Assembly: GCF_000002995.4 (NCBI RefSeq)
Contig: NW_025062479.1
Span: 774,001 to 838,000, forward strand
Length of the DNA: 64,000 bases
Reading direction: 5' to 3'
Origin: Brugia malayi
Taxonomy: Eukaryota > Nematoda > Chromadorea > Rhabditida > Onchocercidae
The position numbers and the translations under genes are program-made. The notes under the pieces were generated by a model that was not told the DNA's origin, did no database searches, and worked only from the letters and a program-made list of their open reading frames with translations. This document shows positions 24,450-41,673 of this stretch, piece by piece; positions within the stretch are counted from its first letter, which is position 1; each line of letters begins with the position of its first letter.

Positions 24450-25673
24450 ATGTTAGCTTCGGTAATTCTGGTGTCTACCAGAAGTGTGCGGTCACTCAAT
24501 CCTCATTATTTCCGGCCACCTTGGCCGATATTTTCGAAAGTATGGCACTTTTGGAAGTGTTTCTATTGTTTAACTAGTGCCGTTCCGGTTGAAACTGATT
24601 TCGCTTATTCAATAAATTGCTACAGCTGTTTAGCAGCAATTGTGTCGGTTTATTAATTTATTGAAGAATGGATATAACTTATCGCTAAAACCTAACTAGA
24701 AAAGATGACTTTCTAGGCTCAAGGATGGCGAAAACGGGGTCCCTCGATACATGAGCGTTATCAGCTTCCTGGACAACATCGTGAATTCCCGGAGTTATCG
24801 CCGAAGTTCAAGAAAGAAAATCCAAAGGAACTGCATCGTGAGTTTCTTCTGGATATAGCTATCATCTATCGAATAAAAATTTTTTATGTTATAACATCTG
24901 TTCTTTCTAGACTATACTGGCGTTCAAGATGTCGGTTTTGTTGATCCGGTCACTGGAGAATTTGTTCATGTTAAGGAAATGTATCCAGAATTGATCGTTC
25001 CAGATTTACGAGGGTTCCGGTTGTGTCCGTATGTATCATATCGGACCGATTTTGAGATTGAAAAAAGGTCGACTGTTTCGTGCATATTTTATTATACTTC
25101 TCTCGATAGGTGGGAGACTTTACACATCTTTAAATTGCACTTTTTCCTCTATTCATTCCAAAAACCCATCCCTTTCTATATTAATATACTCATTATATTG
25201 GTAAATCTTCAAAATTTAAATAAGGTTTTGGCCAGCTTTTAGGAGAAAGAAGTTTGAAAAACTAACCGCCAAGTATGGAAGTGAAGAAGACGCTGACTCC
25301 GTGCTATTTGAAGGCGAACAATGGCCTCCTCCGAAAACAACACCGCGATTTTTGTTTGATATGCATTACGCACCATTAATAAGGTTTAAATCTTTGCTGT
25401 TTTTGTCTATTCAAATTTATTATTAAATTGGATGTACTATTTTTAGGTCTTAATTACCAGTTTCTTTCTTTGTGTTAGATCTGGTTGTTGCTTACAAGCC
25501 ATATGGTTCCTTGAATTGTTTGTTTTTTAAAAGTTCAAAATCCTGTACTTTTTTAAAGGGACTTTACCGTATTTGAAATCTATGGTTTCAGGGAGATGTA
25601 TAATGATGGAGAATACTTTAAGGATGTCGAAGTAAAAGACGAGATTCATGATGACAAGTCTAAGTACTCTTAA
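24450..25673 (+). CDS. MRPL41: Mitochondrial large-subunit ribosomal protein mL41
   Basis: Five exons close in phase to 196 residues: 24450-24539, 24717-24837, 24911-25067, 25243-25383, 25592-25673. The diagnostic core is GEFVHVKEMYPELIVPDL followed by GFRLCPYVSYR, matching the KEM.PE.VVPDL.GF.L.PYVSY signature of animal MRPL41, a component of the mitochondrial large ribosomal subunit. The N-terminus (MLASVILVSTRSVRSLNPHY) looks like a mitochondrial presequence. The protein is longer than the human one (about 137 residues). The extra length includes a linker before the core and a charged tail ending in KYS. All introns are GT-AG with phases that match. Confidence 0.92.
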
Positions 25674-26327
25674 TACTTTCGGTGTGTTTACAGACTTTGT
25701 ATTGAGCTATTTTGTTTTTACGGTATTTTAACTTAAGTATGATTTTTGTGTTGCACTTTGTCATCCGCTTGTAGCAGTTGTTAGCTACCATTTGCAATAA
25801 TTAAAATTTCTCCTCTTCTTCGAACTGCCAAAAATATATCCTCTTGGAAATTCATCGAATTTTCTTTTTTCTTTTTTTTTTTTTTGATTTCCGACATAAA
25901 CGAGGAAATTGTGAGCAATTTATCAGGGTTAATGAAAAGCTTAAAGATGACTGCTTCTTCAGTTGACCCGTAACTTTGAGATTTGACCGTTTTAGTTAAG
26001 CCATAGCAGGAATGTTTCTTGTAGAAAAGGGAGGTTTCAAAGGCGCATTTCGTTTTTCCTAGTTCTGGATAGAAAGAAAATTTTATATACAATTAGTTTA
26101 ACAGCAGTGCTATAGCATGTTGTGAAATTGGTTTATTATATTTAAATGATTTCAGATGTAGTTTAGAATTGTGCACAAAAAAAGGATGTATTTTTTGGAC
26201 TTGTTGTATAGATCATATTGATTGTTGTAATAACGACTTTAAGGAGGGAGAAAAACTGGGTTTGAGAAGGAGGATAATCATCATTGCATCATCCAAACAT
26301 TATATGATAGAAGCTGATTACGCAAAT
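25674..26327. other. Intergenic between convergent genes
   Basis: About 650 bp between the L41 stop (+) and the small heat shock protein stop (-). It holds both 3' UTRs. No other feature seen. Confidence 0.5.
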
Positions 26328-27432
26328 TCAGTGCTGAATAGCCAGGTGGGGTAGCGGTGCCTCAACCGTTAAAACGCCATCCGTACTTAGCGTACTGCTA
26401 ATCAGTTCTGGATTTGTTCCACGGGGAAGCATAAACTCCTGAAATAGAATTATCGTTAATCCAGACATGTACAGGATGTATCGTGATTATTATAAATGGA
26501 TCTAACTGTTAAAATCAAACTGCATATAAACAATTAGACGAAATGTCCGAAACCTGATTATATTCTCTGAATACGGCACGTTGCGGTGTTTTTTCTTCAT
26601 GCTTAGCATGAACCAAAAGTCTGTTATCAACTGTTTTTACTGTTACTTCTTCTGGTTTGTACTGTGCAACATCGAATCTGAAATGAAAGTTAAAGTCTGA
26701 CTTATTTCGACAAACTGTAGAAATGATGCATTTTTGTCTAATAACGACATGGAGTCATTTCCACGTTGCCGTGCAGTTTTAAGTTTTCTTGAAAATACGT
26801 CACAGAATCGTTAAAAAAATACCCTGAACTACAGCATAAGTCATTGCAAAAACATTTAGAGGTCTAACTGTTCATACGCCATAATTAGCGATATTACAGG
26901 CTGTTTTTCGGAAAATATAAATTAAGTAAACCTAAGTCTGAGTGTTTTTCCATCACTTTCATCTTTGATAAGCGGTGATTTAAGATTTTCCAGATAAGGA
27001 TCGTATGTTGGTCGAATGGACATCATATCCGGTCGTCCAAAACCTCCCTCACTACGGAATGTACTGCTTGGTGGAGGAGGGCCGCTGCCCTGTAACTGAT
27101 TGATTAAGAAAGCATGATATGAAAGTAATTAAATGGAAATCTGCCAAGAAGGATTTCCTTTTTTCAAATTCATTGGAAAAAATTTTAAAGGAAAACAAGC
27201 GATAGATTACCTGTGTTGAGGATGACTCGTAACGTCTGGATTCTTCACGATGATACGTGGTGGAGCGATTGTCCGCTTGTGATCCTGGCTGTGATGGCGT
27301 ATATCCTACAAATCCGTACTGTAAGTCATATCAATTCTCTCTGTTTTATCCACTGAATATAAGGGATTCATATTTATCCTTTCATCTTCTGAGAGAACAT
27401 AAACTTTAATATTCTCCAATAGCAATTTCCTG

Positions 27433-27464
<32 letters not shown>

Positions 27465-29129
27465 TTATTTTCTTCCTCTTTTTGTATTTCGCTTTTTCTT
27501 TATTGATCTGTCTTTTCTTTACTGAGAAAGCATTAGAATGAAAAGTGCAGTCAATTTGGTTTAGTCAGTCTTAATTTTAAATAATAGAAGAGAAAAGGAA
27601 ATGTGGTGCATGAAATGCATGAAATGAATAAGGGTTTTTAAGTACAAATATAGAAAGCATTTGTTGTTAAAATAATTAGTCTCGAGACAGCAGTGAATGG
27701 AATCCATTTATAGAAGCTCTGCTTAGATTCTCAACATCCTTAACCCTACATACTTATCAAACCATAGCAATAACTAATTGAGTATATAAAGTGAATAAAT
27801 TACCATCTGAATAATTAATTAAGCAATTGACCGATGACTGCAACTGTCAGTTTATTAATCCTACTTATCTCTCTATCTGCTCACCTTGTTCATTCCTCAA
27901 ATACGAAAACTTAAAACATCTATAACAATGTGATGTTTGCAGGTATCAATGCTTATTGAAAACATTACTATTACTCTAAATTTTTCATAAAATCTAAATA
28001 CTGTTGTTAGAAATGATAACTGAGGATTACTTTTCTGATTCTACTCAAAGTAACATATACATTAATGTATGTTGATGAAGATGAGAGATAAATGAAATCA
28101 CTAAAACTAAAAACAAAGCGATAAACAAATGGAATTATTGATCTTTCAAACAATAAACAAAACATATTTCTCATATAAATTGATGAGAGTGAAATTATGC
28201 AATTAGTTGATTTGTTAGCATGAAAGTAAATGATGTTTGTGATTGTATATATAGATATATGAGAAAACTGAGGCATATTATTACTATTAAAAATGTTAAT
28301 GATTTATTTTTTCTGAATTAAATATGTAATGTCTCTCTAAAGATAATAATAAGCTTTTTCATATTGCATCATTCGTCCTTTTTTTTTTTAACCCATTAAT
28401 TTTGACCATTGATATAATATCATCTAAATTAGCAAAAGTAAAAGTGATAGTAAACGAAAGCATATGCGGAAATATATTCTAAAAGTTTCATGCAAGAAAA
28501 AGAAAAAACAAAGAGAGAAAAGAGTTTGCTGTATGTTATATCTTGTTTAGTTACGTTTCGGATGAAAAAAAATCTATTCTAATCAACTGCAAGAAATTTC
28601 ATATAAATAGCAAATGAACGTAGAGGAAAATAAAAAAATTAAACTTAATTGTTGTAAATTTATAATATTTGTTTGATAAAATTGCATGACATTATTTTAA
28701 GCGAACATTTATGCTTTCTAACTTCTCTATTTGTGTTTTTTTTTTTTTCTTTTTTTTTTTTTTTTGGAATTTGAAGGATTTGAAATCGTCAACTGATTCT
28801 ACAATTTAGACCAAATAAAAACAGAACTTATGAAAATCTTAGTTTATGTTCAAAACATTCTATAATTGGTGAATGTCCAAAAGTAAATTAAAAGAAAAAA
28901 AAAAAAAAAAAAAAAAGCTGGCTAATTTTTTAAGGCCTCGATTAGATGAATTTTTCGTTTATGAATGAATGAGAAGAAATGGGATACCTTCAAATTCTCG
29001 CCTTAGACGCTTCATTTCTTCCTCAACATGCCTCATTTCGGTCTCGAAACGTTCCCGCATACTTCCAAACTCAGTATCCAGCACTGAATAATTACTCGGG
29101 GTAACATCTATTTTTCTTTCTCTTTGCAT
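26328..29129 (-). CDS. hsp-25: Small heat shock protein, HSP-25-like (alpha-crystallin domain)
   Basis: Five exons in phase, 209 residues from the chosen ATG: 28988-29129, 27211-27305, 26932-27089, 26554-26677, 26328-26438. The N-terminal part (SNYSVLDTEFGSMRERFE, then EEEMKRLRREFEG) is a charged helix typical of nematode HSP-25. A Ser/Pro-rich linker follows. The alpha-crystallin domain comes last: RFDVAQYKPEEVTVKTVDNR, KTPQRAVFREYNQEFMLPRG, STDGVLTVEAPLP. It ends PHLAIQH without a classic IxI tail. Members are ATP-independent chaperones; C. elegans HSP-25 is found in muscle. The exon holding the chosen ATG may extend up to an acceptor at 29160 (TTTACAG|G) and stays open there, so an upstream alternative first exon is possible. 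Intron 1 is 1.68 kb, long for this window. The symbol is by similarity. Confidence 0.9.
27433..27461. repeat. Poly(T) tract, 29 nt
   Basis: Uninterrupted T run in the first intron of the small heat shock protein gene, the longest homopolymer I counted. Confidence 0.9.
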
Positions 29130-32100
29130 TTTTTCTTTTCCTTGAGTTCTTTTTATATTCCTGTAAATTTCAAAACAAAAAATTATCACAGATGTAAAAA
29201 GATAATATCATTATATTGACGTACATAAAGTAACGTAGTCGAACGAGCAAATAAACTCAAAGACAGAAAAATGAACATCAGAATTTTTAAAAATTCAAAA
29301 GCTAAAGCGAAATATTACTTTTTTTATTCCACTGATAAGAAAACATATTTCTCGAAAAAAGAAAAAAAAAAAACTTATGACAGATTCACTTTGAAAAGTA
29401 TAGCTCGGAAATGTGTTTCCATAAATTTAAAAAAAAAAAAAAATTGCCTGAATTTGTCTTTAAAGAAATGGGTTTTTTTCTTTTCTATTTATTCAGCTGC
29501 CGTGGTTACTAATGGTTTTTTACTCTCGTAAAAAAAAAAAAAAAGAATTTCAATCTTAAATGATGTAATATAATCGCGCAACATAACGAATACAAACGTG
29601 AAAATAGGGTAAACGTGAGAAATATTCTGGACACAGAAAGTTTCCAGTCTATGAATTAGTTAATAAATCATTTGCCAGTCACTTTATAGTAATTTTAAAA
29701 AAACTCAAGTTGTATTATCTGAAATGATAGCATATGTGTTTCCATTATAAATTAGAATCTTTAAGTGAATGAACGAAATGCTTACCAGATGGTTGAGATT
29801 TTGCTGAAGTTAAATTAAACATTAATATTTAACATTATCACTGAAGCAACGATAGAAGAAATCATTACAAAGTAAACAGTGAAAAAGAAAAAAAGAAAAC
29901 AAAAAGACTTAATTTGTAAACACATTGTGGCATAATTTTCAAATTAAATATATAAATTGATCAATGTATTGTTTGATGAGAAAAAGGAAAACATGCATTA
30001 AAATATAGCTAAGATTTTTTTTTTTTTTTTCAGATTAATTAATTATAACAAATTTTCAGGACTAAGAAATTATTGCAAGTGTAAGATTTTTGAAAAAAAT
30101 GAAAAGCATTATTTTAAGAGAAGATTTCTGATTTCTAATTATCAATGCTTGCAAGTATGCTAAATGTATTTCTCATTTTCTCATGTAAAATGGAAATTTA
30201 AATTTGGTATAAAGTCCACTTCCATTGCATAAAAATTTCATCGATCCTTGCTTGGGAATTGTATATGTTTAGTAAAAATTCATTGATTACGGTAACAATT
30301 ATAAGAAGGAAAAAAGGAAAGTGAATTCATTACAATTACTCGGATCTCTATTTGAAATTATAATCGACCAAGTTTTCGAAAAATTAATAACTTCACCGTT
30401 CGATGTAAGCTTAAAGAGCTTCGTCAGTTACAATTATATTCCTAATTTTTTGATTTTAACTTAGATTTAGAATTTTCAAAATTCTGGCCTGAATTCTTTG
30501 GATAGCTGTCTTTGAGTAGCTCATTCACTTTACACTTATCAATTCGAAATTGCCTAAAAGAAAACGATGATTACTAGTTTCATCTCGCCTATATTTCTGC
30601 TTCATAAAATTCCTATATATGTATATACATATACATTATTCATAAAATTCGTATATATAAAAATTATAAGGAATTTCTCCCTGGATAAGAAAAAAAGAAG
30701 GAAGAGTAAAAAGCATTTTGAAAATTGAAACAAAAACGTTAATTGGGAAAAAAGAATAGCATTAGTAGGTGTTTTAATGAAGTTTTAAGTGTTATCAGTA
30801 GAATATAATACTTTTACTTTTTTTTTTTTGTTTTGTTTTGTTTTTTTTCAAAATTAAAGTTATTGGAAAATTTGGATAGTTTCTACTCCAACAAACACTC
30901 TCATTTGGTTTATAGTTCAACATTAAGGAAAATTTTACAATCAGAAGAATTTTCTAGTTCTTCGATTTTAATGTAATGATGAAAGAAGTGGAAAAAAAAA
31001 AGGGACTTCTGAGATATCTTTGTTTAAGATCAAACTATGTGCAGGGCAATTTTTAAACGATTCGTTTCAAATGATAAATGGGCATCAGTAGAATTTTCAC
31101 AATAGCAAAGGTTCGATTTGTAATCATTAGTTAAAGTGTAAACTTAAATTTAAGAAAAAAAAATTCATTATTATACAAATTCAAAACCGGTAATTCAATT
31201 CGTCCGGCATATAATTTTTCTTGATTAATACTACCAATGTCTGTTTATAATTCAGCAGACATGATGAAAGATTGTTACTATTACATGTTAATGACTAAAA
31301 ATTTTTCCAACATTTCCAGAAATATAGTATAGTAGTATATACCACTAATGCATTTGATTCAATTAAATTTACAAAATGAATTCGGAGTTAAGAAAATTGA
31401 AAAAATAAAGTCAAAAAATATTCCAATTATAGCACCAAAAATTTAACCAAAAAAAAAATGAAATTAAATAGCATATGGGAAGAACACGGCAAATTCTTTG
31501 ATTTAAATCAACAGCAAACATTTTATAACAAAGCTAATGATGGATCAAATTTCTTGCATACTGCAATGATAACTTTTCAACATGTAAAGCAGCAAACAAT
31601 CATCAAATGATAATGTCGATAACGTTATGAAGTAAATGTTAGACGATTAAATTGAAAAAAAAAATGACGCATAAATTAATTTCAGTAATACAGTATTTAT
31701 TATCTGAAAGTAATTGTCATAAAAAATAATTATACGAAATGAATAATCAAAATTAACCAGAGTGAGAAAAAAAGATCAGTTTTTTTCATTTATCTTTTCC
31801 TTTTCTCAGACGAACAGTTGTTCTATTTATTTGATGATGGAAAAAATATAAGTGGAATTTTTATTCAATGCTTTTCGTTTGCTTCACAAAACTAACATTT
31901 GCTTCGTGCAATTTCTTGAATACAACTTTTTTCATTCTTTTGTTTCTTTCTTTTTATGCCACAAAATACAATGTGTATATTCTAAATAACAAAATAAAAG
32001 GTCATAATTCATCAATGCATAACAATCTGTTTCAACAACAACAAAATTACTTTCAGCTCGAATAGTACGTATGTATGAATCAGTTGACCGTATTCGAAAC

Positions 32101-34586
32101 TGGAACACTGTCAACAAAATCATTTCGTTCGTAATAAATGAGGGAAGAAAAAAAAAATGTATAAATATAATTGTTATTTATATATATATTAAAGAGAAAA
32201 AAGAACGAGTTATCTATTAAAAAATTAAGAGAAAAAAAACCACAACAAATTTCTCGAATGGGAAGATGACAGTGCAGCAATATATATAAGAATGATTTTT
32301 TCCCTGTTTTTTTTTTTTCTTAACAAATTTAAGTTCTGTTACGTTCAACATTGAACAAATATGTTTACCTAACAAATCATGCGTAATAATTTCATTCCAA
32401 AAAAGTAAGATTTAAACTTTAACTTTCGACTCCATTATCTCAATCATAAGAATTCCACTTCGTTCAAGTGGTACCCCTTCAATTAAAAATTCCATTCAAT
32501 GCTATACAACTAGAAAAAATAATACAATTAAAATTATTGTACAAAATTATTTATAAATACACCGAACATTCGAAAGCTGTTATCCCAAATTATCAGTGTA
32601 GTAAGCTGATTGTCAATACAATCACAACAGTAATTATTTCTTAGTTCGTTAATAGTGCAATCCTTGCATACTTTAAATATAAAATACCAGGGCCGCCAAA
32701 AGAGCCTCGAACTAATAAGTCTTAACTTATAGACCCAGTCTATATCCAATAAATTTGAATTCATTTGAGTTGAAATTACTTCAATTTTGCGTTATAATAA
32801 ATATTTTCTCCTTTCTCCTTTCCATTATGATCATTCACTCAGATTATTTCAGCTCAAAATTCTAGTCTTATCTGATTGACAGAATGCAGTCAATTAATTA
32901 TTATTTGTAGCGATTCCAAAGAATCTATGTAAAATTTAAATATATTTTAGCGAAATATCATAAGCAAAATGAAACATCTTAACTGATAACTTATGTGATA
33001 CTAATTTATATCTTATATTTAATTTTTAATTTTAATTTCAAGCAAATAAGTTAGGAACAAGAAAGTATCAATATAACAAAAAAGAAAAAAAAAAACGAAA
33101 AGTAGAAGAGAAATTCATTGCATTACAAAAATACTCAACTGGGACACTCACATTGTGTCAACGGAATGGAATAAAAAAGATGTGAAAAACAAAAAAATAT
33201 ATATATAAATGATAAGGTGTGGAAATGGATATGACTAAAACGACAGATAATATAATAATTTCACACTTAGCACCTATAAACGTAAAACAAAGAAAAGATA
33301 ATCTATTCGTTGAATCCACTGATTACAATACAAACAATTAAAAAAACAAAAGTTTTAGTGTTATAATTTATAAAATATTGTCCTTCATCAAATAATACAG
33401 GTGAATGAAAGGAGTATTTTATAGGAGAGTCTAGATAGAAATATGCATAAATTTTTGAAAGGTCATGACAAGAACAGGACATTGACATTAGACGCTTTAG
33501 AAAGAAGACATGAGAAAGGTGTGTCGTGTGTTTCTGCATAGAATTTGATGGCCTAAATGAAGGACAACAGTGGACAAGAACTGTTTGTTTGTGGCATTGA
33601 GAGAAACAAATTAAATTACATATCAGTTCCTTTCAATTCTTTCATATCCACCCATTCAACACTCAGCAGCTTTATTTTCCCTTCTTTTTGCATAGATGAA
33701 AAATAAAAACAATTTTTCATTTTCAACAATGCCCTAAAAATTGTTAAACCGTTAATAGACTGAGATCCTGATTTGACAACTAAAATCGTCAATTCTTCAT
33801 AGATATCTCTGTGTACATAATATTTTTGGCATGCTGCTAGCAAATGATGTATCTCAAATGTTTGATCAAACAATCCTAGTAAACAAGTAAGGATGATATG
33901 TGATATACAGGAATTACTTTTTCTTTTTTTAGGTAAGTAAATAAAGAAGAAAGACTGCAACGATATTTGATTCATTAAAAATTCTTGAATGAAGCTTTCT
34001 TGAAAATTCTTGAACTAAAATTTATCCCAGAATATCCGTGGCATTACGGAATAAATCACTTCAAATTAACGATGATTTTGCTGTGGAATCAAAAACAAAA
34101 AACTACAACTATTCCCTTTAGTTTCCTTTTCCTTCCGCTTCCGACTTTCCTGTATCATCGCTTCTTAATGTTGCCAACTTTTATTTGTTCTTTTTCTTCT
34201 CTTTAGTATTTAAATTATCGTTCCATAAAGTTATTTCACATATACTAAATTTGGTTTTTCTTTTCCTTTTCCTTTAATAATTTAAGGAACACTAAACATT
34301 TTTCAGGTAATTATTCTTCAGTATAAATTATTTTAATATTTTCATTTTATTTTACTAGAGCTTAAAGTCACTTTATCAACAGTCATCTAACAGCACAGGT
34401 TGTTCGGAAATGTCAAATGAAAGAAGTATATTATTAAATAATAAAATTAACACAAACACACACTTACACACATACAAATATTGACATACACCTATAAGTG
34501 ATGTTTTAAGTCTGTCTTTACAACTATTTGGATAGTGTATAGCAGCAGAAGAATTTTTCCAATTTTGAACCGATTTTGAACAAATC

Positions 34587-34703
34587 GACGGATGAACGGA
34601 AAGATGGAGAGATGAAAGGATGAATAGATGGATGATGAGCGGATGAACAGATGGATGAACGGATGAACGGACGGATGAATGGGCGGATGGGCGGATAGGC
34701 GGA
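34587..34703. repeat. Degenerate GGATGAAC/GGATGAAT minisatellite
   Basis: About 117 bp built from imperfect 4- and 8-bp units (GGAT, GAAC, GGATGAAC, GGATGAAT, GGCGGATG). It lies in the middle of a 204-codon minus-strand frame, which the repeat keeps open by avoiding stops; the His/Ser/Pro-rich peptide is a product of the repeat. Confidence 0.85.
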
Positions 34704-35154
34704 AAGACATTCGTTTCAGTTGTTGATGGGACGGGAAGGATGGACAATATCGTTGCAATGCGTACGGAACCGTTCATAGGCATACATATGCAGACAGACT
34801 GAAAAAGATATAGAGGGACACATACTGTAAATATAAGAGACAAGAGACGATTTATGGTTAGAACAATAGCAGACATCAATAAAGTAGTATAAAGTTTTAT
34901 CAGTAAGGTAGTAAGGGTAGCACCTGTCACTGTTAACATATCAACCATACTAACAGTGGAATGATAAAAGAGGGAATGGTAGAGAAGCAAGGATAGCTGA
35001 ATTGTTTACAGACAGTAACTTTGCAATTAGCCAACCACTCAGCAATCCATCGATCGACACTGACACAGTGAAAAGTCACATCAAAATTTCGCAAGAAAAC
35101 AAAGTGTACAGGTGTTGTATGTTGGTTTAGGTGTATAATATGTATGTTTGCATG

Positions 35155-35194
35155 TGGGTGTGTGTATGTGTATGTCTGTGTGTGTGTGTGTTTT
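35155..35194. repeat. (GT)n-rich microsatellite
   Basis: Interrupted run of GT dinucleotides with TATG variants. Confidence 0.85.
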
Positions 35195-35979
35195 AGCACC
35201 AAAAATTCCAATGAACGAAGAGATAGACAGGTAGTGATGCTGACGGTGATGGTGATAATGAGTGATAGTGATGGTGGTATTACTGTTTGTTATAGCTATG
35301 ACACACTCTTTTGAACTGTTAAGATTTTATAATATAGTTGGTTTCAATTCATATGAAGTTAACACATCATTCATTATTTGTCGTTCATTTCATTTATCAC
35401 GAAGAATTCTACTTCTATTGATAAAAGATGTAAGAAAGAAGAAAAAAAAACGATGGCAAAAAGGAGATATTTTATTGAAATGTACGGAAGTGATAACATA
35501 TAAACATGAGAATATGTGATAATTTGATAAGGCAGTGCCATCAATAGATAATGTCAACAATACGATAAACAATCATATATATTTGGTTTAATTCATGTAA
35601 TTGTGTTTCATTTTATTGTTAAATTAGAATAAATTACAGTGTTAATTGCTGCCTGTATAATCGCTAAAATAAGAAATTGTTCTGAGTTTATTTTTTTTTT
35701 CCTCTTCTTCATGACTTTTCCAATATAATTAACCTGGAAAAGTACTGAATGACCTTGATTTTCATCAAGAAAGCCTATTATTAACAGAGAAGGAAGAGAA
35801 GAAAAAGGAAAGGTAAAAAAAAGAAGAAAAAAAAAAAGGGAAATGAAATAAGAGAGGAAAAGATGAATGTAACCTCTAACATTTACCACATGCAATCAAC
35901 TTTAGGACTTTCACTAATTGAACAGTCTACAATCATCCACTAATTCAAATCATAAAATGTGGAAATGGATAGAAAGCAA

Positions 35980-36022
35980 AGAGAGAAAGAGAGAGAGAGA
36001 GAGAGAAAGGGGAGAGAGAGGA
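35980..36022. repeat. (GA)n microsatellite
   Basis: Purine run dominated by GA dinucleotides with a few AAA and GGG interruptions. Confidence 0.85.
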
Positions 36023-36282
36023 AATGTAATATTTAAATTAGGCAATTACCACCATCAATTTAAATATTCTACGCTTTATTTAGTAAACAAAAGAAAAACA
36101 AAAACAAAGCCTAATTTGGTTTACTAAACAATAATACAAAAGGAGAAAGAGACATAATGTGTTTCGTTGGTAAGATGAAAAGCTACCCAAATGGAGGAAA
36201 GTTTGTTTACCAAATCAAAACTTGCCCCATTGATTTCGAAATCGATGCCATAGCATTAAATTGTTGAGAAGCTAACGACTGA

Positions 36283-36303
36283 AACACACACACACACACA
36301 CAC
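36283..36303. repeat. (AC)n microsatellite
   Basis: About ten uninterrupted AC dinucleotides. Confidence 0.9.
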
Positions 36304-37477
36304 TTATGTTCAGGCAGGTACTATCTGGCCAATTGCATTGCAATGAAAATGTTAACAGGATGTACTAGCGTCAGTTGACTGTGACTGCTAGCAAAGCTTT
36401 TCACTCTCGGAAACATTCCCCGGCCCTTACCTTCCTTCAATCTTTTCATCTATCTCTTCACTTTCCAGAACTACCAGTTGTGTATTTGTTTTGTTTTTTT
36501 TTTTTTTTGTTACAATAAAGTAAACTTTCTGTTTCCTGTAGCTCTCTTTCTCTTCATCTCCCTTCTTTCCCTTCCTTTCTCTTTTCCTCTCTTTCTAAGA
36601 GAATAAAGAGAGAGAGAGAGAAAAAAAAGAAAGAGAAAGAAAAAAAGAAAAAAAAATTCAAAATAAAAGAAATCGGTGAATGAGAACTTCAAGAATTTTC
36701 CAATTCATTGTATTTTTTTCATTGTTACGTCCAAATGAGACATTGTAATTACGATTCGTAAATTAAATTAACTTTGGTACTTCTTGTTTCTTTCACTCTC
36801 TTCTGTCTTTCCTTCTTTCTCTCATTTGAATCATACTAATTCAAAATTTTCAAAATTAAAAACGAGGTTAAACTATTCATTCATAATCATCGAATTTACG
36901 TAACTGAATATATGATACATTATGGAATTGAATGATATTTGAAACAAATATTGAATATTTTTTTATATATTTCATATATTTTTTTTATATATCTTATTTT
37001 TTGCAGCCAAACTTTTACAAAAAATTATTTATTTTACACGCTGAATTATCATTTTACTCCAGTTCCAGTTGGTGCCAAATTTACTTTCATTTCTTTCTTC
37101 ATTCGTTTGTCAATTCCAATAAACTATTTCAATCAAAAATTTAAATCTTAATATTTAAACATAATACGGATAGCATCATACTAAGAGGAATTCAGTCTAA
37201 TAATAATGTCAAGGACTGGAAAAAAAAAAAATAGAAAGAGAAGATTGCGAAACTGAAATGGCGGTATTATTAAAATGTTTTTTATCTCATTATCATCTGT
37301 CAAAATTGTCCCAACATCTAATTCATTTAACTTTAGGTTAGAAATCGTCTTTATCTTGCAAAAGATACTATAAACAATTTTTTCTTTCTCATCATCTTGT
37401 AATGCGCATAATTTAGGAATGCGGGAAGTACGAAAAGCACTTCAAAAATATTTTACAGAGGGTTTGACAAAAACAAC

Positions 37478-37501
37478 AAAAAAAAAAAAAAAAAAAAAAA
37501 A
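37478..37501. repeat. Poly(A) tract, 24 nt
   Basis: Uninterrupted A run in the gene-poor region. Confidence 0.9.
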
Positions 37502-38028
37502 GTGGGAAGACGGGATCTAATCACACGGCAGCAATGATCTCACGATTGGATGAGTATGAGGTATGATTGGATGACTATGAGACATGTATAAAAAACATCG
37601 TTTATCAATATTTTATTGAAATTTGAGCATAGAAATACCCATACAATAGAGAAATAATCTAGTGTTAGTTAATCTTTATCAGATGCTCTCTGATATGTTG
37701 ATTTGAAATTTTGAAATACTTAGCAGTTTAAAATTCCGAAAGTTTGTTCTGCGGAAGAGTCATGCATGTTACAAGTAGGAGCAAAAGATAATATATGTAA
37801 ATATTATAATGAAATACAAATTACTTACTACCAATTTCTATGAATTCAATTCGCTTCTTATTTACATTCAGAAGTTTTATCCACTTTCAGATGAGCGCCG
37901 AAATTTTACATTTGACTTGATGAGGGAGAAACCATAAATTTTTATAGTCTGAGGAGGTGATTCCATTTGGTAATTTCATTATCAAATTTTCAAAGTTTAG
38001 TTTTATAAGATTAATATTATGATAGCTT

Positions 38029-41673
<3,645 letters not shown>

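Larger units (their letters stand above)
29161..38028. other. Gene-poor AT-rich region of about 8.9 kb
   Basis: Between the small heat shock protein gene and the 3' end of the secreted EGF-ShKT gene I find no exon chain that can be supported. The region is dominated by A and T runs, AT-rich spacer and microsatellites. Two longer minus-strand frames stand out: 33616-33975 (119 codons) and 34376-34990 (204 codons, overlapping a minisatellite). Neither resembles a known protein. Regulatory elements of the heat shock gene may lie at the left side, but I could not point to sites. Confidence 0.5.
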
